This document shows, one piece after another, positions 49,794 to 57,489 of a stretch of DNA of 64,000 nucleotides. Each line of letters starts with the position of its first letter. Positions within the stretch are counted from its first letter, which is position 1. A program made the translations under genes and the position numbers. A model generated the notes under the pieces. The model made no database searches and was not told where the DNA came from. It saw nothing but the letters and a program-made list of their open reading frames with translations. The DNA is from Shouchella clausii (GTDB taxonomy: Bacteria; Bacillota; Bacilli; Bacillales; Bacillaceae_D), in the NCBI RefSeq assembly GCF_001598215.1, contig NZ_BCXJ01000004.1, positions 372,001-436,000 of the forward strand. Direction: 5' to 3'.

Positions 49794-50425
49794 ATGGAGC
49801 ATCCAAAAACACTGATCCGCGAACCGTATTCGATTGCAGGCAAGGAATTGGTTTTAGAAGGCCCTCTTCCAGCCAACGAACTTGCTAACTATGATTTTCA
49901 TGAAGACTTAACTTCCTTCCGGCCGGCGACCGAACAAAAAAAGCGCTTTTAGAAATTGCCGAATTGCCAGAAGGGCGTATTAACATTGTCCGTGATGGCT
50001 CAATGATCGTTGGCTATGTTACATTTGTTTATCCTGACCCTCTCGAACGATGGTCAGAAGGCAATATGGAAAATTTGCTCGAACTCGGTGCGATTGAAAT
50101 TGCGCCTCCATACCGGGCGCTCGGTATCGGCAAACAGCTGTTGCGCTTATCAATGAAAGATGAAGCAATGGAAAACTATATTATTATTACAACGGAGTAT
50201 TACTGGCATTGGGATTTGAAAGGCAGCGGACTCGATGTCTGGGAATACCGAAAAGTGATGGAAAAAATGATGAACGCCGGTGGGCTCATTTGGTATGCAA
50301 CCGATGATCCAGAAATTAGTTCCCATCCGGCAAACTGCTTAATGGCGCGGATTGGAAAGAATGTTGACCAGAGCTCGATTGAAAAATTTGACCAGCTTCG
50401 CTTTGTAAACCGCTTTATGTACTAG
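49794..50425 (+). pseudogene. acuA: acuA, protein acetyltransferase, with -1 frameshift
   Basis: GNAT acetyltransferase that inactivates AcsA. The N-terminal frame starts at ATG 49794 (GAGGTG upstream) and reads to TAG at 49950, after TEQKKRF. The rest (KKALLEIAELPEGRINIV to VNRFMY, 50425) is in the -1 frame; together they give a complete ~210-aa AcuA. The junction is seven A followed by G: exactly the heptamer A AAA AAG at 49937-49943. Options are a real disruption, an A-run sequencing error, transcriptional slippage or programmed -1 frameshifting. Confidence 0.85.
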
Positions 50426-50427
50426 AA

Positions 50428-50472
50428 AGGAGGTTTGTTCTGTTTGACGGCCCAACAGAACCTTTGCCAATG
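50428..50472 (+). promoter_or_regulatory. acuB ribosome-binding site separated from ATG by a hairpin
   Basis: AGGAGG (50428-50433) stands 36 nt before the ATG at 50470. Between them is a perfect 8-bp inverted repeat, GTTCTGTT (50437-50444) and AACAGAAC (50454-50461), loop 9 nt. Folding would leave 11 unpaired nt between SD and ATG, a normal spacing. Confidence 0.6.
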
Positions 50473-51123
50473 AAAATCAAAACGATTATGCGCACGAACG
50501 TGCTAACACTAACAGACAAACACACGATTGAAGATGCGATCGCCCTTATGGAAAGCGCCTCCATCCGTCATATTCCTATTACGAACGGTCATACAGCTGT
50601 CATTGGCATTGTGTCTGACCGGGATATTCGCGATATACGCCCTTCTACCCTTTCCGTAACCAAAGAAGCAGCCGATTTTTTGCAACCGGTTACGAAAATA
50701 ATGAGTACACCTGTATTAACCGCTCATCCTGATGATGACGTCCAGGAAGTTGCACGCCTGTTTTACCAGCATCGTGTTGGCTGCCTCCCAGTTGTAGACA
50801 ACGATCGATTGGCAGGGCTGATCACAGAGTCTGATATGCTTTATAGTTTAACAAAACTCCTAGGCGCAGATCAGCCAAGCTCCATCATTGAAGTGTGTGT
50901 ACAAAACCGCCCTGGGCAGTTGGCAGATGTCGCTGCTGTTTTTAAAAAAGAGCGTATCAATATTGTTAGCGCTGTCGCGTATCCAAGCAAAAAAGCAGAA
51001 AAATATATGCTTTCATTTCGTGTCCAAACCATTGATCCCCGGCGCATTATTGCTGCCCTGCAACTGGCAGGATACGAAGTCTATAATCCGCCGTTTCCCG
51101 TAATGGGAGGTCCCAATGAATAA
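50470..51123 (+). CDS. acuB: AcuB, CBS- and ACT-domain protein
   Basis: 217 aa. Two CBS domains (residues ~1-135: RTNVLTLTDKHTIEDAIALM and IMSTPVLTAHPDDDVQEVAR) and a C-terminal ACT-like domain (~140-215, VCVQNRPGQLADVAAVFKKE). Probably senses an adenylate ligand in the acetate/acetoin operon. ATG at 50470 matches the family N-terminus; a CTG at 50440 or TTG at 50464 in frame cannot be excluded because the SD is far upstream. Overlaps acuC by 8 bp. Confidence 0.9.
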   Translation: MKIKTIMRTNVLTLTDKHTIEDAIALMESASIRHIPITNGHTAVIGIVSDRDIRDIRPSTLSVTKEAADFLQPVTKIMSTPVLTAHPDDDVQEVARLFYQHRVGCLPVVDNDRLAGLITESDMLYSLTKLLGADQPSSIIEVCVQNRPGQLADVAAVFKKERINIVSAVAYPSKKAEKYMLSFRVQTIDPRRIIAALQLAGYEVYNPPFPVMGGPNE

Positions 51124-52306
51124 TAAAGAAGCCGTACTTGTATATGGACCGAGCCAATATCCGTATAAATTTAACGAAACACACCCGTTTCATCCGCTTC
51201 GTCTCGAATTAACATACTCCCTATTGGAAGAGCTGGGGGCGGTTCAAGACCAGCCGCTCATTCAACCTAGCGCAGCTACAAAGGCGGAATTGGAGCTGAT
51301 TCATGATTCCCGTTTTATTGAAGCGGTCATTGCAGGGGGCGAGGGGCGGTTACCAGATAGCGCCGCAGAAGCATATGGGCTAAAAACCGAAGATACGCCC
51401 CTTTTTCCTCATATGCACGAAGCGGCTGCCCATTTAGTTGGAGGAACACTCCGCGCTTGTGACGCTGTCTTAGCCGATGGCTACTTGCATGCCTTCCATC
51501 TAGGCGGTGGCCTTCACCATGGCTTTCGCGGCCGGGCGTCGGGCTTTTGCATTTACAATGATTCTTCGATTGCAATCGAGTACATGCGGCGAAAATACGG
51601 TGTGCGGATCCTTTATGTCGATACAGATGCTCACCACGGTGACGGCGTCCAATGGGCCTTTTACGACGACCCAGATGTATGCACGCTAAGCTTGCACGAA
51701 ACGGGGCGCTATTTGTTTCCTGGAACTGGCCATGTGACGGAAAAAGGAACAGGCAAAGGCTTTGGCTTTTCCATCAATGTCCCACTTGATGCGTTTACAG
51801 AAGATGAATCTTTTTTGGACGTCTATCGGGCTGCTTTTACAGAAGTCGCCGACTTTTTCAAGCCTGACATTATCGTCACACAGAACGGGGCCGACGCCCA
51901 TTATCTCGATCCTTTATCGCATTTGCATGTATCCATGAACGTTTACCGAGAAATTCCGCGGTTCGCCCATCAGCTAGCTCATGACTATTGTGGCGGCAAA
52001 TGGGTTGCTGTCGGAGGGGGCGGCTATGACAAATGGCGGGTTGTCCCGAGAGCATGGGCATTGATTTGGTTGGAGATGAGTGGGCAAACCGCATTGGCAA
52101 ACGATCATGTGCCCCAAGCTTGGATAGACAAGTGGAAGGACAAGGCGGAAGAAATACTGCCGACCACATGGACAGACACTGCTATCCCACAAATACCGAG
52201 AAGAAAGGAAATTACCGCCAAAAACGCTTTGACATTGGAAAAGGCCTTGTACCATATTCGCACAGAAAAACAAACAGCGCGTAAACATGTTGAAAAGCAT
52301 GAATAA
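51116..52306 (+). CDS. acuC: AcuC, NAD-independent protein deacetylase
   Basis: 396 aa class I/II HDAC-like zinc enzyme. Active-site residues are visible: HLGGGLHHGFRGRASGFC (tandem His), YVDTDAHHGDGVQW (Asp and His ligands) and GADAHYLDPLSHL. In B. subtilis AcuC removes the acetyl group that AcuA puts on AcsA. ATG at 51116 lies inside the end of acuB with GGGAGG upstream, so it is translationally coupled. Confidence 0.95.
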   Translation: MNNKEAVLVYGPSQYPYKFNETHPFHPLRLELTYSLLEELGAVQDQPLIQPSAATKAELELIHDSRFIEAVIAGGEGRLPDSAAEAYGLKTEDTPLFPHMHEAAAHLVGGTLRACDAVLADGYLHAFHLGGGLHHGFRGRASGFCIYNDSSIAIEYMRRKYGVRILYVDTDAHHGDGVQWAFYDDPDVCTLSLHETGRYLFPGTGHVTEKGTGKGFGFSINVPLDAFTEDESFLDVYRAAFTEVADFFKPDIIVTQNGADAHYLDPLSHLHVSMNVYREIPRFAHQLAHDYCGGKWVAVGGGGYDKWRVVPRAWALIWLEMSGQTALANDHVPQAWIDKWKDKAEEILPTTWTDTAIPQIPRRKEITAKNALTLEKALYHIRTEKQTARKHVEKHE

Positions 52307-52332
52307 GCCGGATCAATAAACAGATCCGGCTT
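52305..52332 (+). terminator. Terminator after acuC
   Basis: A perfect 10-bp stem AAGCCGGATC/GATCCGGCTT with an 8-nt loop just after the stop; no long T-run, but it is followed by a repeat element that itself can fold. Confidence 0.65.
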
Positions 52333-52390
52333 CAGCCTGTAGACAAACGCTCACATGGATCGTCGATTGACAAGCGTTTTCTATCAGTCT
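52333..52390. repeat. Palindromic intergenic repeat, copy C
   Basis: 58 bp between convergent acuC and ccpA. AAACGCT (52345-52351) and AGCGTTT (52373-52379) can pair, and the outer CAGCCTGTAGA and TCTATCAGTCT ends repeat copy A. May double as the ccpA terminator. Confidence 0.6.
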
Positions 52391-52397
52391 CGTAAGG

Positions 52398-53396
52398 TTA
52401 TTTCGTTGAGCCACGACTTTCAATGCGATGTGGCAATGTCACTGTGTAGTCTTCCACGTCTTCTTTATTCATTAGTTTGGTCAGCAACCGCATGGAGACA
52501 GCGCCAATGTCATAAAGGGGCTGAACAACGGTCGTTAAGGTTGGACGTACCATTGTAGCCAAACGTGTATTGTCAAAACCGATTACTTCAATGTCACCAG
52601 GCACATCATAACCACGATCTTGGACGCCATGGATGACGCCTAGAGCCATTTCATCATTTGAAGCAAATAGCGCTGTCGGTTTTTCGTCAAGGGCAAGAAA
52701 TGCATCCATTGCTTCCATTCCTGAATCATATGTGTAATCGCCAATGACAATCAGGTTTTCATCAAATTCAATATTGTTTTTCTGAAGCGCTTGGCGATAT
52801 CCAGCAAACTTTTGGTAGCCATTGATTGGGTCTTCTAGCGAACCACTCAACATACCGATTCGTTTATGTCCTTTTTCAATTAAAAACTGAATGGCATCTT
52901 CAGCCGCTTGCGTGTAATCAATATTGACTGACGGAAACGATTTTTCGTCATCTAATGTGGCAGCAAGAACAATCGGTACAGGTGCGCGCTTAAATTGCTC
53001 CGCATGCTCCTCTGTAATCTCGCCGCCCATAAACACAATACCGTCGACTTGCTTTTCCAATAGCGTATTAATCAAGTGGATTTCTTTGTCTTTGTTTTGG
53101 TCAGAGTTACAAAGAATGATATTGTACTTATACATAGTGGCAATGTCTTCGATTCCGCGCGCCAGCTCGGAGAAGAAAATGCTTGAAATATCAGGGATAA
53201 TGACACCGACTGTCGTGGTACGTTTGCTGGCTAGCCCCCTCGCTACTGCATTTGGACGGTAATTTAAGCGTTCAATTGCTTCCAGTACTTTTTTCCTTGT
53301 CGTCGGTTTTACATTTGGGTTTCCGTTGACTACCCGGGAAACAGTAGCCATTGAGACACCAGCTTCTCTAGCTACATCATAAATGGTCGTATTCAT
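52398..53396 (-). CDS. ccpA: Catabolite control protein A
   Basis: 332 aa LacI-family master regulator of carbon catabolite control. N-terminal helix-turn-helix ([20 protein letters not shown], hinge [12 protein letters not shown]) and periplasmic-binding-protein core that binds HPr-Ser46-P. ATG at 53396 is the conserved start. The nearest SD, GAGGAGG at 53441-53435, is 38 nt upstream and is separated by a strong hairpin. Confidence 0.96.
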   Translation of the reverse strand: MNTTIYDVAREAGVSMATVSRVVNGNPNVKPTTRKKVLEAIERLNYRPNAVARGLASKRTTTVGVIIPDISSIFFSELARGIEDIATMYKYNIILCNSDQNKDKEIHLINTLLEKQVDGIVFMGGEITEEHAEQFKRAPVPIVLAATLDDEKSFPSVNIDYTQAAEDAIQFLIEKGHKRIGMLSGSLEDPINGYQKFAGYRQALQKNNIEFDENLIVIGDYTYDSGMEAMDAFLALDEKPTALFASNDEMALGVIHGVQDRGYDVPGDIEVIGFDNTRLATMVRPTLTTVVQPLYDIGAVSMRLLTKLMNKEDVEDYTVTLPHRIESRGSTK

Positions 53397-53441
53397 CTTA
53401 TTTTGCTGCCCGCGCAGCTTATACGCAGCAGCTTCCTCCTC
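53397..53441 (-). promoter_or_regulatory. ccpA ribosome-binding site separated from ATG by a hairpin
   Basis: Minus strand: GAGGAGG, AA, a 28-nt hairpin (53432-53405; about 11 pairs including G-U, one bulge), AAAATAAG, ATG. The hairpin begins GCTGCTGCGTA and ends TGCGCGGGCAGC. Folded, the SD-ATG gap would be 10 nt. No start codon with proper spacing exists between. Confidence 0.55.
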
Positions 53442-53645
53442 ACTATAACAATGTTCATGATTGTGTATCATATACGATAGCAATAACTGTTTTTCATTCG
53501 AATGTTTCTTCTATCATACGATACACTAAGATTTCCTGCAATGATTAAAGACTATCTTTCATACTTTTTCACCATTTGAAAAACAGTTTTCTTTTTTCAT
53601 TATAACAGTATTACTAAAGTGCCCTTTTTTAAATGCTTTTAAACA

Positions 53646-53679
53646 CAAAAGCAGCTCAAAATTTCTTTGAGCTGCTTTT
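53646..53679 (-). terminator. Terminator after aroA
   Basis: A perfect 14-bp stem (53646-53659/53665-53678), 3 bp from the aroA stop, A/T-rich base. Confidence 0.85.
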
Positions 53680-53681
53680 TG

Positions 53682-54773
53682 TTATGCTTGTTTCACAGGA
53701 GCTTTGTAAAGCCCTGACTCAATTAAGCCATCTAAGAATTGATTGAATTGGTCAAAATTCATTTGCTGGGCTGAATCAGACAAAGCGACAGCGGGGTCTG
53801 GATGGACTTCCGCCATCACCGCATCTGCCCCAATCGCCAGAGCTGCTTTCGCTGCTGGCAGAAGCAAATCACGGCGGCCAGTAGAGTGTGTAACATCAAC
53901 CATTACTGGCAAGTGTGTTTCTTGTTTTAAAATCGGCACTGCGGAAATATCGAGTGTGTTGCGTGTCGCTTTCTCGTAAGTGCGAATGCCACGTTCGCAA
54001 AGCATCAACTGGCTATTCCCTTTTGAGACGATGTATTCAGCAGCGTGGATAAATTCTTCAATCGTTGCGGATAAACCACGCTTTAACAATACAGGCGTTT
54101 TAACAGAACCGGCAGCTTTCAGCAGCTCGAAGTTTTGCATATTACGAGCGCCAATTTGAATGACATCGACATATTCTGTTGCCACTTCTACGTCAGCTGG
54201 AGTGACAATTTCACTAATAACCGCCATATCAAGCTCATCAGCAACACGTTTTAATATTTTTAACCCTTCTAAACCTAGACCTTGGAAATCATAAGGAGAC
54301 GTACGCGGCTTAAAAGCGCCGCCCCGGAGAAGGCGCTGCCCCCTCTTTTTCATTTCTTTCGCAACAGCTAGCACTTGTTCATAACTTTCAACGGCGCACG
54401 GGCCAAAAACAAAACGTTGCTGGCCATCGCCGATTTTTTCCCCTTTGACATCGACAGTGGTGTTTTCAGGTTGCTTTTTCCGGGATACTAACAGCGCTTT
54501 GCTGTTGTCTTCTTCTTGCAACTCCAAGCTCGCTTTAAAAATTTGTTTAAATAAATGCTGAAGTGTCGCTGTTTCAAATGGCCCTTCATTGTGTTTGGCA
54601 ATATGGTCTAGCATGCTCCGTTCTCGAACTGGATCAAAGCGGTTAATGCCTTGTTCTCTTTTGATATCGCCAATTTCCTTTACAAGCCTTGCACGCTCAT
54701 TAATCTTTTCAAGGATGGCAAGGTTGACTTTGTCTAACTCATCTCTAAGGGAATCCAATTGTTCATTGCTCAT
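53682..54773 (-). CDS. aroA: Bifunctional chorismate mutase/DAHP synthase
   Basis: 363 aa. N-terminal AroQ-type chorismate mutase (residues ~5-85, [23 protein letters not shown]) fused to a type I-beta DAHP synthase ([31 protein letters not shown]-like [11 protein letters not shown]). First step of aromatic synthesis, with the mutase domain serving as feedback sensor in Bacillus. ATG at 54773 with GGAG upstream. The motPS genes that separate ccpA and aroA in B. subtilis are missing. Confidence 0.95.
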   Translation of the reverse strand: MSNEQLDSLRDELDKVNLAILEKINERARLVKEIGDIKREQGINRFDPVRERSMLDHIAKHNEGPFETATLQHLFKQIFKASLELQEEDNSKALLVSRKKQPENTTVDVKGEKIGDGQQRFVFGPCAVESYEQVLAVAKEMKKRGQRLLRGGAFKPRTSPYDFQGLGLEGLKILKRVADELDMAVISEIVTPADVEVATEYVDVIQIGARNMQNFELLKAAGSVKTPVLLKRGLSATIEEFIHAAEYIVSKGNSQLMLCERGIRTYEKATRNTLDISAVPILKQETHLPVMVDVTHSTGRRDLLLPAAKAALAIGADAVMAEVHPDPAVALSDSAQQMNFDQFNQFLDGLIESGLYKAPVKQA

Positions 54774-54907
54774 GTCGTCTCTCCGCACCTTTCTCTCTGT
54801 CAGAAATTTAACTTTTGTCTATTATAGCTGACTGGCGTTAAAAAGTCACGGACTTTTTCTTTATTACTTAGACGCTTTTACGTAATAAAGTGAATTTGGA
54901 AGGAAAT

Positions 54908-54935
54908 GCGCGATGAAAACTCGGTCTCATCGCGC
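54908..54935 (-). terminator. Terminator after ytxH
   Basis: A perfect 9-bp stem (54908-54916/54927-54935) directly after the ytxH stop, then ATTTCC on the minus strand. Confidence 0.6.
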
Positions 54936-54941
54936 TTTCCA

Positions 54942-55358
54942 TTAGCTTTCTGTATTCGCATTGGCGCGAACTTCTTTTTCTGCTTCTTCAATTTCATTTT
55001 TAACCGTGTCAGAAATGGTTTTCGATGCTTCTTCTGCATCTTGTTTTAAATCTTCAGCAAGGCTCGCGGCTTCATTTACTTGGTCTTCTGCTTCTTTTTT
55101 AACAGAAGCGCTCAAATCTTTTACTTTTTCAACCACTTGCATGGATTGATCTGTTACACTTTTAGCGATATTGTTCGACTTTTCTCTAGCTATGTCAACC
55201 CACTCGTTGCCTTTTTCATAAGCGGCGCTCGCTTGTTCGCTTATGTCGCTGCGCAACTCTTTCCCTGATTTAGGTGCGAGAAACAGCGCCGTTGTCGCGC
55301 CAACAATTCCACCGATTAATGTACCAATCAAAAAATCTTTTGAATTCATATCTCCCAT
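54942..55358 (-). CDS. ytxH: YtxH-family stress protein
   Basis: 138 aa. N-terminal glycine-rich membrane segment (IGTLIGGIVGATTALFLAPKSGKELR), then an acidic amphipathic coiled-coil tail. YtxH family; in B. subtilis part of the sigma-B general stress operon ytxGHJ. ATG at 55358 with AAGGAGGAG upstream; the frame is open 44 codons further. ytxJ is absent here. Confidence 0.9.
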   Translation of the reverse strand: MGDMNSKDFLIGTLIGGIVGATTALFLAPKSGKELRSDISEQASAAYEKGNEWVDIAREKSNNIAKSVTDQSMQVVEKVKDLSASVKKEAEDQVNEAASLAEDLKQDAEEASKTISDTVKNEIEEAEKEVRANANTES

Positions 55359-55377
55359 TCTAACTCCTCCTTGTTTG

Positions 55378-55803
55378 TCAACGATCAAGCTGTTGCTTTC
55401 GTTGTTTAAATTTTGTATAGAAATCCAAAACAGCCTGTCCCCATTGTACTGCTTGGGAGACTGTTTCAGCATTCCGGCTTGTTTGGTCACTTATTTTAAC
55501 AGAAACTTGGTGAACAGACTGGTTGAGCGTTTTCATCGATTCGCCCAACTCTTTAGCGGCGCCAAAAACGGTATTGAGCGACTCCGATTTCTGTTGTAAG
55601 TCATCTGCTAACGCATTGGTTTTTTTCAAAAGCAATTCAGATTCTGTCGTTATGCCTCGCAGTTGTTTTTCCAGCGCTTCCACCGTTGCCGATGTGTTTT
55701 CAAGCGTTTTGGTAGCTGATTTAAGTGTTTTGATTAAATAAATAACCAGTATCGCAAAAGCCAGGGCAACAATCAAGGCGCTTATGTATAAGATGGCTTC
55801 CAC
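55378..55803 (-). CDS. ytxG: DUF948 protein YtxG
   Basis: 141 aa: one N-terminal membrane helix (residues ~4-24) and a long coiled coil (KTLKSATKTLENTSATVEAL onward). DUF948/YtxG of the general stress operon. GTG start at 55803 with AAGGAGGGG upstream. 19 bp before ytxH. Confidence 0.88.
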   Translation of the reverse strand: MEAILYISALIVALAFAILVIYLIKTLKSATKTLENTSATVEALEKQLRGITTESELLLKKTNALADDLQQKSESLNTVFGAAKELGESMKTLNQSVHQVSVKISDQTSRNAETVSQAVQWGQAVLDFYTKFKQRKQQLDR

Positions 55804-55917
55804 TCATCATCCCCTCCTTCCTACATACTTTACCCAAGTTTAATAAGATCAAACCTAAATTGCAATGTGCTAAAGATACATTTTCGACAAATACCTGCGT
55901 TTTTCCTTCAAAATAAA

Positions 55918-55941
55918 AAAAGCAGCTGATAAACAGCTGCC
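55918..55941 (-). terminator. Terminator after murC
   Basis: GCAGCTG/CAGCTGC stem with a 5-nt loop, then TTTTTTATTTTG on the minus strand. Confidence 0.7.
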
Positions 55942-55942
55942 T

Positions 55943-55995
55943 AATGTAACCAAACGTTCATATCTGCTACTCGCCCTGGCTTTTCTATTAGTCTG
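55943..55995. repeat. Palindromic intergenic repeat, copy D
   Basis: More diverged copy: CAAACGTTCATAT and TTTTCTATTAGTCTG align with both ends of copies A and C. It sits between the murC stop and the murC terminator, the same placement as copy A after pyk. Confidence 0.45.
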
Positions 55996-56004
55996 AATGG
56001 CCAA

Positions 56005-57312
56005 TTACGAACTTGATTCGACCAATGCTTCATAGGCTTTTTGGTATTTCTGGATGTCACCTGCGCCCATAAACAACAGAACAGACTCTCCGTGGCCTTT
56101 GAGCGTTTCAATTTCTCCTTCCGTTAACAGTTTTGCGCCATCAACAAGCGCTTGTAGCTGTTCGATCGAAAGAGAACCTTTTTCTTCCCTCGCCGAGCCA
56201 AAAATATCGCATAAATAAACGTGGTCGGCTTGGCTGAGCGCTTCCGCAAATTCATTTAAAAACGTTTTTGTCCGCGTAAATGTATGAGGCTGGAATATCG
56301 CTGTTACTTCTCGGTCACGGTATTTCTTTTTCGTCGCCTCAATTGTAGCTGCAATTTCTGTTGGATGGTGGGCATAGTCATCAATTAGTATTTGCTTGCC
56401 TGAACGCTTTTCGCTAAAACGCCGTTTGACGCCAGCAAAGGTCTTTAAGTGCTCAACAATGTCTTCATAGCCAATGCCTTCATAGTGGCATAAAGCAATG
56501 ACAGACAATGCGTTTTTGACATTGTGGTCGCCAAAGCCAGGGATCACAAACGACCCAAACAGATCGCCTCTAACCCAGGCATCAAACGCTGTCCCTTCTG
56601 GCGTGTTTTTAATCGATTTCGCTTGAAAATCATTATGGTCGCCAAGGCCGTAATAAACTATTGGCACATTTGCCTGCAATGTTTGCAAATGTTCATCATC
56701 ACCGCAAGCAATAATCGCTTTATTGACTTGCTTCGCCATCGTTTGGAAAGCAGAAACGACATCTTCCACGCTCTTGAAATAATCGGGATGGTCAAAATCA
56801 ATATTGGTCATTACGCAATAATCAGGCGAGTAATTTAAGAAATGGCGGCGGTACTCACATGCTTCAAATACAAAATACGTTGAATTAGCCGCACCTTTCC
56901 CTGTCCCATCGCCAATCAAATAAGAGGTAGGCTCAACAGACCCTAACACATGAGCCAGCAACCCTGTTGTGGACGTTTTTCCATGTGAGCCTGAAACTGC
57001 AATGCTTGTAAACTGTTTAATAAAGGAGCCAAGAAATTCCGGATAGACATCCACTTGCAAACCGAGCTCCCGCGCCCGTTTAATTTCCTCGTGTGTTTCA
57101 CCATAAGCAGCTGAAACAATGACATGTTGCCCGTTTTTAATATTGTCTCGCGAAAAAGGCAATAACGTAATGCCCTTTTGTTCTAACGGCTTCTGAGTAA
57201 AAATCGTTTCTTCAATGTCCGATCCTTGTACATTCTCATTTAAATCATGCAGGATTTGCGCTAATGCGCTCATGCCTGAACCTTTGATTCCGGTAAAGTG
57301 ATAGTTTGTCAA
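56005..57312 (-). CDS. murC: UDP-N-acetylmuramate--L-alanine ligase
   Basis: 435 aa Mur ligase adding the first amino acid of the peptidoglycan stem. N-terminal [18 protein letters not shown] loop [15 protein letters not shown] near residue 112, and C-terminal ligase domain ([14 protein letters not shown]). Start is TTG at 57312, 8 nt after GGAGG; the frame extends 5 codons more. Follows sftA by 177 bp. Confidence 0.96.
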   Translation of the reverse strand: MTNYHFTGIKGSGMSALAQILHDLNENVQGSDIEETIFTQKPLEQKGITLLPFSRDNIKNGQHVIVSAAYGETHEEIKRARELGLQVDVYPEFLGSFIKQFTSIAVSGSHGKTSTTGLLAHVLGSVEPTSYLIGDGTGKGAANSTYFVFEACEYRRHFLNYSPDYCVMTNIDFDHPDYFKSVEDVVSAFQTMAKQVNKAIIACGDDEHLQTLQANVPIVYYGLGDHNDFQAKSIKNTPEGTAFDAWVRGDLFGSFVIPGFGDHNVKNALSVIALCHYEGIGYEDIVEHLKTFAGVKRRFSEKRSGKQILIDDYAHHPTEIAATIEATKKKYRDREVTAIFQPHTFTRTKTFLNEFAEALSQADHVYLCDIFGSAREEKGSLSIEQLQALVDGAKLLTEGEIETLKGHGESVLLFMGAGDIQKYQKAYEALVESSS

Positions 57313-57489
57313 TCGTGAAGCCTCCAATCAAAAAAAGCAAATCGTATTCGACGCCTTGCGAACATGGCCCTCGTTCCATTAATTATATAGTAGTATATGT
57401 CATTTTTAAGAAAAGGTCCTGCAATTTGCATACGCCTTCCTGTAGCACGATTTGTTCCTTCCATATCATATAGAAATTTTCTTCATTTC

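Noticed and set aside
49605-49802. 65-codon minus-strand frame upstream of acsA
   Set aside because: It overlaps the acsA promoter, cre and the acuA start; no RBS or known product.
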